Origin: Microvirga pudoricolor
GTDB taxonomy: Bacteria; Pseudomonadota; Alphaproteobacteria; Rhizobiales; Beijerinckiaceae
Assembly: GCF_016892705.1 (NCBI RefSeq)
Contig: NZ_JAFEMB010000012.1
Location: forward strand, 1-40,506
Length of the DNA stretch: 40,506 nucleotides
Direction of reading: 5' to 3'
The notes under the pieces are model-generated. The model did no database searches, was not told where the DNA came from, and saw only the letters and a program-made list of their open reading frames with translations. The translations under genes and the position numbers were made by a program. Below are positions 16,551-25,080 of the stretch, in pieces; within the stretch, counting starts at the first letter, position 1, and the number at the start of each line of letters is the position of its first letter.

Positions 16551-17068
16551 CGAGATCATCCCCCGGGTCGCCGAGTCCCGGACCCCAAGTCGCTAACCGC
16601 AGCGAAGACCATCAGAATACCGGCAACAGTGTTCCGCGCAATTGACAATCTGCCTAGATGACTGAGCGCGACCTAGAGGCCAGACGCGCTGCCGTCTTGG
16701 AGCTTCGACATCGACGCCTGCGCGAATTGAGGAAATGTCCCAGGAACTCAGAACCGCCTCATCGATGGAAAAGCCGAGCGATCGAAGTTTCCGAGAGAAT
16801 ATCGCGGGACAGAACCTCGGCGCAGTCAACCCAGACAGGATGAGCGGGCCTCCGTCTCTGGAACGCTCGAACAATGATTTACCAGAGCATCTTGCAAATA
16901 AAACTCAAGCATCTCTCCAATGACACCAGCTGCAATACTACCGACCAAAGGGCCGCAGCATTTTAGAGCTATTCCAATCGATGTTGTTTCGCTCAAACCT
17001 CCTTGTTTCCGAAGCCTGAGGTGCGATAAAGGCAGGCTCCTTCCCATTTTTAAGACGCGGGCGTTCCC
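16551..17068. other. Spacer upstream of the metal-chelate ABC importer
   Basis: About 510 bp with only weak small frames on both strands (for example 16658-16843 and 16593-16874), none convincing. The right side carries an iron-control-like inverted repeat (16962-16978) and a small hairpin AGCCTG/CAGGCT (17013-17038). No cobalamin riboswitch motif was recognised. Confidence 0.45.
16962..16978 (+). promoter_or_regulatory. Possible Irr-type iron control element
   Basis: TTTAGAG-CTA-TTCCAAT is an imperfect inverted repeat. It matches 11 of 14 arm positions of the ICE box TTTAGAA-N3-TTCTAAA used by the rhizobial iron regulator Irr. It lies about 90 bp upstream of a FecCD-type ABC importer, where iron control would make sense. 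The consensus is quoted from memory and the match is imperfect. Confidence 0.35.
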
Positions 17069-18094
17069 ATGAGTATTTGGTCGGCATTTCGAATTCGTAT
17101 CGGCATCTGCGCCGGATTCGCTCTTGGGGCGACGTCGGCGTTGGCGGCTCCGACGCAGTACCCGCTCACCATCGACAATTGCGGGGCGAAGGTGACGATC
17201 GAAAACGCACCGAAACGCGCCGTCGGACTTGGTCAGAACAGTGCGGAGATCCTACTTATGCTCGGCCTCCAGGATCGGATGGTCGGAACTGCCTTCTGGC
17301 CGAGCAAGGTCCTGCCGCAACTGGCCGCGGCCAACGCGAAGGTCAAACTTCTCACTGTGGAGTTTCCGACCTTCGAATCGATCCTCGCGGAAGATCCCGA
17401 CTTTGTGGCCGCCGCTCTGCCCACCCTTCTGGGCGAGTCCAGCAAGGTGGCCAAAAGGCAGGACTTCGAGAAAGTTGGCGTCTCGAGCTACCTCTCGCCG
17501 AGCACCTGCCTGGAGCGCAAGGAAGGCAACGATGCGTATGGCAGCCGCGGCTCGCTGTGGAACATGGATTCTCTCTACCGCGAGATCGATGAGCTTTCGC
17601 GCATCTTCGACGTGGCCGACCGTGGGCAGGCTCTGATTGCGGATTTCAAGGCGCGCGAGGCTTCCCTTCGCACCCGCGTTCCGGCCGGGGACAAGAAACT
17701 GTCCTACGTCTTCTGGTTCTCGAGCCCCAGCCCTTCCGCGGACGCCTATCTTGGCGGCAAGAACGGAGCGTCGGGTTTCATCGCCGATCTGCTTGGGGGG
17801 CGTAATGCCATCGACACCGAGGCCGAGTGGCCGACCCTTGGTTGGGAGAGCATCATCGCGACAAATCCCGACGTGATCGTCGTCGCCAGCCTGGATCGCA
17901 ACCGCTGGGAGCTCGACAAGCCCGAAGCCAAGATCAAGTTTCTGACCACGGATCCGGCGGTAAGCCAGATTCCTGCTGTGAAGAGCAAGGCCATTGTGGT
18001 CATGGACGGCCAAGCTATGAACCCGACCATCCGCACGATTTATGGAGCGGAACAGATAGCCGACCAGCTTAAGGCCATCGGTCTGGTGAAGTGA
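17069..18094 (+). CDS. Periplasmic binding protein of a siderophore/heme/cobalamin-type ABC importer
   Basis: A 341-residue exported protein. The signal peptide covers residues 1-26 (ALGATSALA, then APTQYPL). A TroA/FhuD-like class III binding-protein fold follows: CGAKVTIENAPKRAVGLGQNSAEIL, a domain typical of ferric-siderophore binders, the long inter-lobe helix, and FIADLLGGRNAIDTEAEWPT, then LGWESIIATNPDVIVVAS. It captures an iron chelate, heme or corrinoid for the permease and ATPase encoded next (GTGA overlap with the permease). No outer-membrane TonB receptor is present in the window, so the ligand is open. No strong ribosome site precedes the ATG. Confidence 0.88.
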   Translation: MSIWSAFRIRIGICAGFALGATSALAAPTQYPLTIDNCGAKVTIENAPKRAVGLGQNSAEILLMLGLQDRMVGTAFWPSKVLPQLAAANAKVKLLTVEFPTFESILAEDPDFVAAALPTLLGESSKVAKRQDFEKVGVSSYLSPSTCLERKEGNDAYGSRGSLWNMDSLYREIDELSRIFDVADRGQALIADFKAREASLRTRVPAGDKKLSYVFWFSSPSPSADAYLGGKNGASGFIADLLGGRNAIDTEAEWPTLGWESIIATNPDVIVVASLDRNRWELDKPEAKIKFLTTDPAVSQIPAVKSKAIVVMDGQAMNPTIRTIYGAEQIADQLKAIGLVK

Positions 18095-19131
18095 CCGCTT
18101 CGCGTCATCTGGCAGGGCAGCTTTTCGTCCTTGGCGCTCTGCTGCTGGCCTCTTTGGCGGCGATCGGGGTCGTCGTTGGAATAAGCGTCGGGATCGGCGA
18201 TCTTCCGATCCCGCTTGCAACCACGTTGTCAGCTGTGACCAATCGGCTCGGATGGACGACAGCCGAACTCAATCGCATCCACGAGACGGTCATCTGGGAC
18301 TACCGGTTGAGCCGCGCCCTTGTCGCGGCATTTTGCGGTGCCGGCCTTGCGCTGTCGGGAGCGATCCTGCAGTCCCTCCTGAGAAACCCGCTGGCCGAAC
18401 CCTATGTGCTCGGGATTTCGGCGGGAGCGTCCACTGGAGCCGTCGCGATTGTCATCCTCGGCGTCGGCTCGGGCGTCCTGTCACTGTCGGCGGGCGCCTT
18501 CGCAGGCGCCTTCGCGGCCTTCCTGTTCGTCGCGCTGCTATCGAACGGGACGCGCGGCGGAGCGGATCGCACGATCCTCGCGGGCGTTGCCGCTTCTCAG
18601 CTCTTCAACGCAGCCACCTCCTATATCGTCACGACGTCGGGCAATGCTCAGCAGGCTCGCGACGTGATGTTCTGGCTCCTGGGCAGCTTTGGCGGTGTTC
18701 GCTGGCCCGAGTTCACGCTCGTTTCGGTCATCGTCGGCCTCGGTCTCATAGCCTGCCTGTTCTATGCCAGAGTGCTGGATGCCTTCGCGTTCGGCGACGA
18801 GGCGGCGGCCGCGCTCGGGGTGAATGTGGGCGGCGCGCGAGCCGCACTGTTCGCGCTCACGGCCATGATGACCGCCACGATCGTGAGCATGGTGGGCTCG
18901 ATCGGCTTCGTGGGGCTTGTCGTACCGCATGCGGCGCGCTTCGTGGTCGGGCCACTTCATAGCCGCCTGCTCCCTGCCTGCGCCATCGCTGGCGCGATCT
19001 TCATGGTCATGGCCGACATCGCATCTCGGATTCTCATCCCAAAGCAGGTCCTGCCGATCGGCGTGGTCACGGCTCTCGTCGGTGTACCCTTCTTCTCCGT
19101 TATTCTCTATCGGATCCAGCGTCCGTCATGA
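18091..19131 (+). CDS. FecCD/BtuC-type ABC permease
   Basis: A 346-residue inner-membrane permease with about ten helices. FecCD motifs include DYRLSRALVAAFCGAGLALS, GAILQSLLRNPLAEPYVLGI, SAGASTGA, and near the end GSIGFVGLVVPHAARFVVGP. The last is the ATPase-contacting region and the classical G-x-x-F-x-G-L-x-x-P-H motif. The GTG start overlaps the binding-protein stop in GTGA and its own stop overlaps the ATPase start in ATGA. The three genes therefore form one tightly coupled importer operon. Confidence 0.93.
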   Translation: MTASRHLAGQLFVLGALLLASLAAIGVVVGISVGIGDLPIPLATTLSAVTNRLGWTTAELNRIHETVIWDYRLSRALVAAFCGAGLALSGAILQSLLRNPLAEPYVLGISAGASTGAVAIVILGVGSGVLSLSAGAFAGAFAAFLFVALLSNGTRGGADRTILAGVAASQLFNAATSYIVTTSGNAQQARDVMFWLLGSFGGVRWPEFTLVSVIVGLGLIACLFYARVLDAFAFGDEAAAALGVNVGGARAALFALTAMMTATIVSMVGSIGFVGLVVPHAARFVVGPLHSRLLPACAIAGAIFMVMADIASRILIPKQVLPIGVVTALVGVPFFSVILYRIQRPS

Positions 19132-19889
19132 GCATCAGGACCGACAACCTGATCTGGAGGATCGGCAGGAAGACCATCCTCGATGGTGTAACCTTCCAGG
19201 TCAAACCGAACGCAATGCTGGGGTTGCTCGGCCCGAACGGATCGGGCAAGACATCGCTCCTGCGGCTCCTTGCCGGCCTGAAGCAACCGCATTCAGGTCA
19301 CGTCATGCTGGACCGAACCGATCTCAAGTCCATCAGCCGGCGGGACATTGCACGACGCGTTGCCTTCGTGGAGCAGCACGCCGCGACCAACTCCAACCTA
19401 CGGGTGGTCGACGTCGTCAAACTCGGCCGCTTCCCGCACCGCTCGATGTTCTCGGGCTGGACCCCGGACGATCAGCAGGCGATCGAGTACGCCCTCGAGC
19501 GTGTCGGGATGGAGGACAAGCGCACTGAGCGTTGGCAAAGTCTCTCCGGCGGTGAGAAACAGCGCGCCCATATCGCGAGGGCACTGGCCCAGTCACCCAA
19601 GGAATTGCTCCTCGACGAACCGACGAACCACCTCGACGTCCAGCATCAGATCGGACTGCTTCGCCTCATTGCCAGCCTGCCCGTTACCAGCGTTATCGCC
19701 CTCCATGATCTCAATCATGCGGCTATGTTCTGTGACGAACTTATCGTATTGAGCCAGGGAAGGATCGTGGCAGCAGGCACGCCTGAGGATGTCCTGACGG
19801 AGCCTCTGTTAAAGGACGTCTTCCGGATCGAGTCTAGGGTCGAGACCTCGCCTTACCATGGACGGCCCCACATCCACTACCTGCGCTGA
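19128..19889 (+). CDS. ABC importer ATPase, FecE/BtuD/HmuV type
   Basis: A 253-residue cytoplasmic ATPase that powers the FecCD-type importer. Walker A GPNGSGKT (35-42), signature LSGGE (139-143), Walker B LLLDEP (160-165) and the switch His in IALHDLNHAAM are all present. The ATG overlaps the permease stop (ATGA). The frame ends with SPYHGRPHIHYLR, as in siderophore importer ATPases. A 9-bp hairpin (19903-19924) without T-run follows the stop. Confidence 0.93.
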   Translation: MSIRTDNLIWRIGRKTILDGVTFQVKPNAMLGLLGPNGSGKTSLLRLLAGLKQPHSGHVMLDRTDLKSISRRDIARRVAFVEQHAATNSNLRVVDVVKLGRFPHRSMFSGWTPDDQQAIEYALERVGMEDKRTERWQSLSGGEKQRAHIARALAQSPKELLLDEPTNHLDVQHQIGLLRLIASLPVTSVIALHDLNHAAMFCDELIVLSQGRIVAAGTPEDVLTEPLLKDVFRIESRVETSPYHGRPHIHYLR

Positions 19890-20235
19890 GACGGTGGAAG
19901 CACATTCTGGATCGTTCCGGAATGATGATGGTTCCCTTTCAGCCAGCGTTCGCGGCCATGAGCATAAGTATAGACCATTCGGCGTCGTTCATGCTGGTAG
20001 CTCTAGCAGACTCGTCTACTCCCCTTGTCGTAGAGACCTTGCTGTCGATGGGCGGTCTTTACTTCATCAACCAGCTGGCATGTCACCGACACGTTCTCGA
20101 GCTATCAGACGGCTCGGCCTCGAGCCTGTCATGACGAGCGTTTCGGACAAGTATTAGCACGTTGTCTCAATCACGCTGACAGACAGGTTGGAAATCCAAC
20201 TCCAAGCGCTGCCCGCATGTGGACCTACGTCCACA
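19890..20235. other. Spacer between importer operon and catabolic island
   Basis: About 350 bp with no convincing gene. It holds three hairpins without T-tracts: 19903-19924 (CATTCTGGA/TCCGGAATG, one G-U), 20187-20200 (GTTGG/CCAAC) and 20217-20236 (ATGTGGAC-CTAC-GTCCACAT). The last overlaps the stop of the next minus-strand gene. This is also where composition begins to look less GC-rich. Confidence 0.45.
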
Positions 20236-21426
20236 TCAAGCTGCCGCCGACATTATGGCTCCGTTCCTTGCGATCACTTTCCCATTTTTGAGTACCAATT
20301 TGCGGGGTCGGCGGCTCACAACGGCTTCCGGAAGGGTTTCGCCTTCGAGCAAAACAAGGTCGGCTTTGCAGCCGACCTCCAAGCCATAATCAGCGAGATT
20401 CAACATCCGCGCTCCGCCGAAAGTGCAGATGTCAAGAGCTAAAGCGACCTCGTCGTCGCGGCGCAGGTTGTTGCGCAGCCCGATGAGTACAGCCCGCTCA
20501 AGCATGTCGGGATTGTTGTAGGGCCCCCAGGTATCGCGTACGCCATCGGAGCCTGCCGCAACAACGATACCGGCTTCCACCAGCCGCTTGACCGCTGGTG
20601 CCGGCCGCGAGGCTGGTGCCGTGGTCAGGACATGGATCTGCGTCTCAGCCAGAGCGTCGATGAGGGCTGCGACGTAGTCTTGATCGGTCATGCCAAGGCA
20701 AAATGCATGACTGATCGTCACTCTTCCCTGAAGACCCAGGGCCTTCGTTCGTTCAGTAATGAGCTCCATGGAGAACGCGCCCAGTTCCGCCGGTTCATGG
20801 AGATGGATGTCGACCGGAACACCATAACGTTCGGCGAGATCGAACACGACATCGAGGTGGCCCTTTGGATCGCGGTCGATCCCGGCCGGATCGAGTCCAC
20901 CGACAACCTGAGCGCCGAGTTGAAGAGCCTTCTCCATAAGATCCACGGTACCGGGTCGTATGAGCATACCGCTCTGCGGGAAGGCCACGAGTTCAATCTC
21001 GACCAAATCCCGATGTCGCTCCCGTGTTTCCAGAACTCCCTCGATCCCGGCAACACCGACCTCCGTATCGACATCGACGTGTGTTCGGATATGCGTCGTG
21101 CCAAGGGAGGCTGCGAGGATGGCCTGCCGAGCGGACTGGCGAGCGGGATCGATCCCGAGAACACGCCTTTGCAACCTCTCATTATCGATTTTGGCGAGCA
21201 AGCTCGGACCAACGTCATTGCGATACCAGTCCATGCCGAGGAGCGTCTTATCCATATGCGTATGGGCCTCGACGAGCCCGGGGATCAGGATACCTCCGGC
21301 GCCGTCCAGGATCTCCGCCCCCTCCGAGACTTCCTCACCATAGCCTGAGATCCATCCGTCGCGGATGATAATGGACGTCGGGTCTCCACCCATCGGGCGA
21401 ACGTTGCGGATCACCAAGCTGTTCAT
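20236..21426 (-). CDS. Amidohydrolase, cytosine deaminase (CodA)-like
   Basis: A 396-residue metal-dependent hydrolase of the CodA/N-isopropylammelide hydrolase branch. Metal and catalytic residues are in place: H55 and H57 (VEAHTHMDK), H208 and E211 (VDIHLHEPAELGAF), H240 (ISHAFCLG) and D294 (GSDGVRDTWGPYNNPDM). It should deaminate or de-alkylaminate an amino-substituted heterocycle. In E. coli CodA the residue after the metal Asp is Asp; here it is Gly, so cytosine itself is not assured. ATG at 21424-21426 with GAGGA about 6 bp upstream is preferred over an upstream TTG. It diverges from gntR 1, with a shared palindromic operator between. Confidence 0.88.
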   Translation of the reverse strand: MNSLVIRNVRPMGGDPTSIIIRDGWISGYGEEVSEGAEILDGAGGILIPGLVEAHTHMDKTLLGMDWYRNDVGPSLLAKIDNERLQRRVLGIDPARQSARQAILAASLGTTHIRTHVDVDTEVGVAGIEGVLETRERHRDLVEIELVAFPQSGMLIRPGTVDLMEKALQLGAQVVGGLDPAGIDRDPKGHLDVVFDLAERYGVPVDIHLHEPAELGAFSMELITERTKALGLQGRVTISHAFCLGMTDQDYVAALIDALAETQIHVLTTAPASRPAPAVKRLVEAGIVVAAGSDGVRDTWGPYNNPDMLERAVLIGLRNNLRRDDEVALALDICTFGGARMLNLADYGLEVGCKADLVLLEGETLPEAVVSRRPRKLVLKNGKVIARNGAIMSAAA

Positions 21427-21490
21427 CTGCGTCCTCAAGGCTCAGGTTACGATTGGGCAACATATCAAGCCAGGTTGCCAAGACAAGCAT

Positions 21491-21502
21491 ATTGTATACA
21501 AT
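21491..21502. promoter_or_regulatory. Palindromic GntR operator, site A
   Basis: ATTGTATACAAT, a perfect 12-bp palindrome, fits the FadR-subfamily pattern TNGT-N2-ACNA and closely resembles the VanR-type ATTGGATCCAAT. It lies in the divergent spacer 65 bp from the amidohydrolase start and 94 bp from the gntR start. Related sites recur before the binding-protein gene. Confidence 0.65.
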
Positions 21503-21595
21503 GAAGCATACAAAACGCCAGCCAAATTCGTGTCTTCCCTGTTAGTCAAACTTGTGGAACACAGTTCGCCCCTCGATATCTTCAACAGTATTTCC

Positions 21596-22300
21596 ATGAA
21601 CGCGCCAGTGAGAAAGCCTAAGTCAACCGCCGGTACCCGGAGCGATTCCGTTTATGCTGGATTGCGCCGCGCCATTATCGAGCAGGCGCTCATGCCAGGG
21701 GACAAACTGACGGAGGACGTCATCGGTGATCGGTTCGGCGTCAGCCGAACGATCGTCAGGACGGCTCTGGCGCGTCTCCACGCGGAGGGCTTGGTCGACA
21801 CGCGACCCAACAGGGGCGCCATGATCGCTCAGCCGAGCTTGTCCGAGGCACAGGACGTTTTCGAGACTCGGATGTGCCTTGAGCGCCAAGTCCTTGCGAG
21901 GCTTGCGGAAAAAATTACAACTGAGGAAGTCGAGCAACTGCAAAGGCATGTCCATCTTGAAGTGAAGGCCAGTGGGCACGATGGACCAGCAGGTATCCGT
22001 CTAGCTGGCGAGTTCCATATTCTTCTTGCCTCCCTCTCCGGCAACAAAGTTCTGGCCCGCTATGTCGACGAAGTGGTCTCCCGCTGCTCGCTCATCCTGG
22101 CGCTCTACAGCCGACCTCACTCTTCCGATTGCTCGATCAACGAGCATCAGCAGATCATCGATGCTCTCAAGGCGGGGAACAGCCAAGCTGCGATCGATGC
22201 CATGGATCACCATCTTCGGGCGGTGACCGATCGAGCACTCCTGTCCTCGTCCGACAAGCACCGAGATATCCGGTCCATTCTCGACCGCTACACGTCCTGA
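21596..22300 (+). CDS. GntR-family regulator with FCD ligand domain (module 1)
   Basis: A 234-residue repressor-type regulator. The N-terminal winged helix (about 16-80) contains DRFGVSRTIVRTALARLHAE and RPNRGAMIA. The FCD effector domain (about 85-220) has the usual metal-binding histidines: H141 (EFHILLASLSGN), H184 (NEHQQII) and H205/H206 (MDHHLRAV). FCD regulators typically bind small organic acids or pathway intermediates. The ATG at 21596 starts the natural N-terminus; the frame is open further up through the operator region but lacks support. It sits between the CodA-like gene and the ABC importer operon, and palindromes on both sides suggest autoregulation and control of both. Confidence 0.88.
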   Translation: MNAPVRKPKSTAGTRSDSVYAGLRRAIIEQALMPGDKLTEDVIGDRFGVSRTIVRTALARLHAEGLVDTRPNRGAMIAQPSLSEAQDVFETRMCLERQVLARLAEKITTEEVEQLQRHVHLEVKASGHDGPAGIRLAGEFHILLASLSGNKVLARYVDEVVSRCSLILALYSRPHSSDCSINEHQQIIDALKAGNSQAAIDAMDHHLRAVTDRALLSSSDKHRDIRSILDRYTS

Positions 22301-22418
22301 GACCGAGGCTTCGAACTCCTTCAGCGATCCGGCACAGCGAGCTGCATACACACCCACTCGAGGATCGCGGCGACCAGCGATTGGCAAAAGTTACCAACGC
22401 GCATTGACGCCTCTTTTT

Positions 22419-22428
22419 TTGTATGCAA
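22419..22428. promoter_or_regulatory. Palindromic GntR operator, site B
   Basis: TTGTATGCAA, one central mismatch from the site A core TTGTATACAA. It lies about 60 bp before the binding-protein start codon, just downstream of a possible -35 element TTGACG (22404-22409), a good place for repression. Confidence 0.55.
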
Positions 22429-22440
22429 CTTTTTCTTCCA

Positions 22441-22452
22441 ATTGTATCCAAT
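22441..22452. promoter_or_regulatory. Palindromic GntR operator, site C
   Basis: ATTGTATCCAAT differs from site A at one position. Its centre is 23 bp, about two helical turns, from that of site B, so two dimers could bind on the same face of the DNA. The ribosome site of the binding-protein gene (GGAGG, 22475-22479) follows. Confidence 0.6.
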
Positions 22453-22485
22453 AATAAAATTCCAGAGGAAAATTGGAGGCCGAAG

Positions 22486-24054
22486 ATGAAAGCTCGACTT
22501 GCTGCCAGCCTGATCGTCACTGCCAGCACCCTGATCGGAATAGGGGCAGAGGCCAAAACCCTGAGATGGGCCTCGCCCACGGACATCACCACGCTCGATC
22601 CTTACGCTCATACGGAGAGCTTCACGACGAGCATGTTGCACCATGTCTTCGATCCCTTGGTGCGACGCGGTCGTAATCTGGAGTTGGAGCCCGCTCTGGC
22701 CGTCAGCTGGAAGACGGTGAATCCTGAGACGTGGCGTTTCGAACTGCGCCGAAACGTGAAATTCCATAATGGGAATCCCTTCACGGCGGACGATGTCGTC
22801 GCATCGATCAGCCGCATCCTCGATCCAAGCGCTCGGGCTCGTGGAAACCTCGCGACGGTTGTCAAAGCGGAGAAGGTCGACGACTTCACGGTCGACATCG
22901 TTACGAAGGGTCCCTACCCGCTCCTGCTCAACGATCTCGCCGGCATCTACATTCTCGATAAGGAATGGATGGAAGCCAATAACGCCCTCAAGCCGGGCAA
23001 TATTGCAACCGGCGTTACCACGGCGGCGTCCACTACAGCCATCGGCACAGGCCCGTTCAAGGTCGAATCCTACAAGCCGGACGCTGGCACGACATTCGTA
23101 GTCAATTCCGATTGGTGGGACAAACCTCAGCACAATCTCACTCGCATCGAGTTCAAGCCGGTGAAGTCGGATGCTACCCGCGTTGCGGCTCTCTTGTCAG
23201 GCGAACTGGATCTGATTGCCCCTGCACCTCTTCAAGATCTTCAGCGGATATCATCATCCCAAGGGTTCAAAGTGGTTGAAGAGCCGTCTCTGCGCCTGAT
23301 CATGCTGTCGCTCAACTTCCGCCCGGAGTTGAAGGCGATGCCGGGACAGAAGAACCCGCTGTTGGACGAAAAAGTACGCCAAGCCATGTGGCATGCGATT
23401 GACCTTGAAACCATCAAGAAACGCGTGATGCGCGACAAGTCGCGGAATACGGGTACGCTTGTCGCTCCGCCCGTCCCCGGCTACGCAAAGGAGAACGACG
23501 TTCCGCTTGCCTATGATCAAAGCAAGGCGAAACAGCTCCTCACGGAGGCCGGCTACCCCAATGGTTTCAAGACGAAGCTGAATTGCCCGAACGATCGCTA
23601 CATCAATGACGAGCAAACCTGCGTCGCCATTGCATCCATGTGGGCGAAAGTCGGCATCCAGGCAGAACTTCAGACCGAGTCCCGTGCGACCTACTTCCCG
23701 CGCCAGGATAGAGGAGAATTCGACGTCTCCATGGTGGGTTGGGCTACCTTGCCTCCCATGGATGGGTTCAGCGTTCTCTCGTCGTTGCTAACGGAGCAGA
23801 AGGACGGCTACGGAGGCTCCAACGCCGGCACCTATAGCAACCCAAAGGTCGAAGAACTGACGCGCAAAGCGGCCGTAGAACTCGACGAAGCCAAGCGTCG
23901 AGCGATGCTTGTCGAAACGCTCAAAGTCGCCCGAGACACTGTGGCATACATCCCGCTTCATCAACAACCCGTCGCCTGGGCCGTTCGGGACGGGGTCGAC
24001 GTCCCGCAATTTCCCGATGAGTACGTCCGTCTGTGGTTCGCTAACGTGAAGTAA
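22486..24054 (+). CDS. Periplasmic solute-binding protein, family 5 (peptide/opine/nickel type)
   Basis: A 522-residue exported cluster C binding protein. The signal peptide covers about residues 1-23 (IGIGAEA, then KTLRWASP). The fold is typical: TDITTLDPYAHTESFTTSML, then YHVFDPL-like HHVFDPLVRRG, WRFELRRNVKFHNGNPFTAD (the family motif F-x-L-R-x-x-V-K-F-H-x-G), and a C-terminal VAYIPLHQQPVAWAVRDGVD. It delivers a substrate to the DppBC-type permeases encoded downstream. ATG at 22486 has GGAGG at 22475-22479. Peptides are the textbook ligand, but the neighbours point to an amide or heterocycle. Two GntR operators precede it. Confidence 0.92.
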   Translation: MKARLAASLIVTASTLIGIGAEAKTLRWASPTDITTLDPYAHTESFTTSMLHHVFDPLVRRGRNLELEPALAVSWKTVNPETWRFELRRNVKFHNGNPFTADDVVASISRILDPSARARGNLATVVKAEKVDDFTVDIVTKGPYPLLLNDLAGIYILDKEWMEANNALKPGNIATGVTTAASTTAIGTGPFKVESYKPDAGTTFVVNSDWWDKPQHNLTRIEFKPVKSDATRVAALLSGELDLIAPAPLQDLQRISSSQGFKVVEEPSLRLIMLSLNFRPELKAMPGQKNPLLDEKVRQAMWHAIDLETIKKRVMRDKSRNTGTLVAPPVPGYAKENDVPLAYDQSKAKQLLTEAGYPNGFKTKLNCPNDRYINDEQTCVAIASMWAKVGIQAELQTESRATYFPRQDRGEFDVSMVGWATLPPMDGFSVLSSLLTEQKDGYGGSNAGTYSNPKVEELTRKAAVELDEAKRRAMLVETLKVARDTVAYIPLHQQPVAWAVRDGVDVPQFPDEYVRLWFANVK

Positions 24055-24108
24055 GATTGCAGGAGGAGAGCGGCTCGCCCAATTGTGGCGGCCGCTCCGG
24101 AATCGCTC

Positions 24109-25080
24109 ATGTTGAAAGTCCCTCTCTCCCGGTTGGGTCAAGCTGCCCTCGTCATGCTCGTGGTTTCGGCGGTGTCATTCGTGATGTTCCGGTACGTCGG
24201 CGATCCCGTAGCGACCATGTCGCGTGAGAATGCGTCGATAGAGGAAAAGGCGGAGCTTAGACGCTCTCTCGGGCTCGATCAGCCATTACTTGTCCAGTAT
24301 GGTCGCTTCCTGACGCGTACCCTCAGCGGTGACCTAGGGATCAGCTATCGCAACCAACGTCCCGTCACGCAGCTTATCGCCGAAAGGTTGCCCGCAACGC
24401 TGGAACTTGTGATCGTTGCAACGATATTGTCGCTCGCTATCGGCATACCGCTGGGCGTTCTGTGTGCGCTCAAGCCAGGAGGTATCGCAGCACGGCTTGT
24501 GCAGGCTGTCTCACTCATCGGCATTTCGACACCGACTTTCGTGACCGGCATCGTTCTCATCCTTGTCTTCGCCGTGTCCCTCGGCTGGTTACCGTCGTTC
24601 GGACGCGGTCAGGTGGTCGATCTCGGCTGGTGGTCGACAGGGTTTCTCACGATCAGCGGCTTGAAGTCGCTGATCCTGCCAGGAGTTACACTCGCTCTCT
24701 ACCAGCTGACGCTAATCATGCGTCTGGTGCGAGCCGAAATGATCGACGTTTTGTCCAGTGATTATATCCGCTTCGCCAAAGCCCGAGGATTGCCGACGCA
24801 CTACATTCACTTCCGGCTAGCTCTTAGAAACGCCCTGATGCCGGTCATAACCGTTACCGGGCTGCAGATCGGCTCGCTGATAGCGTTCGCCATCGTGACA
24901 GAAACCGTCTTCCAGTGGCCAGGCATGGGACTTCTTTTCATTCAGGCTGTGAGCTTCGTCGATATCCCGGTCATGGCGGCTTACCTGTTGTTCGTCGGAC
25001 TACTTTTCGTCCTCATCAACACGGTCGTCGACATCCTATACGCCGTGGTCGATCCACGCCTTCGCGCGAGGTCTGCATGA
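24109..25080 (+). CDS. ABC permease, DppB type
   Basis: A 323-residue inner-membrane permease with six helices. The N-terminal MLKVPLSRLGQAALVMLVVS, the LGLDQPLLVQYGRFL segment, GDLGISYRNQRPV, and the EAA loop (YIRFAKARGLPTHYIHFRLA, then LRNALMPVITVTG) are typical of DppB/OppB. The start is uncertain. ATG at 24109 gives the family-typical N-terminus, while a GTG at 24085 is closer to a strong AGGAGGAG site (24061-24068), still 16 bp away. Its stop overlaps the next permease start (ATGA). Confidence 0.92.
   Translation: MLKVPLSRLGQAALVMLVVSAVSFVMFRYVGDPVATMSRENASIEEKAELRRSLGLDQPLLVQYGRFLTRTLSGDLGISYRNQRPVTQLIAERLPATLELVIVATILSLAIGIPLGVLCALKPGGIAARLVQAVSLIGISTPTFVTGIVLILVFAVSLGWLPSFGRGQVVDLGWWSTGFLTISGLKSLILPGVTLALYQLTLIMRLVRAEMIDVLSSDYIRFAKARGLPTHYIHFRLALRNALMPVITVTGLQIGSLIAFAIVTETVFQWPGMGLLFIQAVSFVDIPVMAAYLLFVGLLFVLINTVVDILYAVVDPRLRARSA

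Noticed and set aside
16551..17068. Possible cobalamin riboswitch upstream of the BtuFCD-like importer
   Set aside because: No B12-box-like motif or expected multi-stem layout could be seen; an iron-type element is the better, still weak, candidate.
19922..20134. A 70-codon plus-strand frame after the ABC importer
   Set aside because: Somewhat hydrophobic but with no ribosome site or recognisable family; treated as non-coding.
24915..25076. N-terminal extension of the DppC-type permease
   Set aside because: It overlaps the DppB-type gene in another frame. The ATGA junction at 25077 and the family-typical N-terminus define the start.
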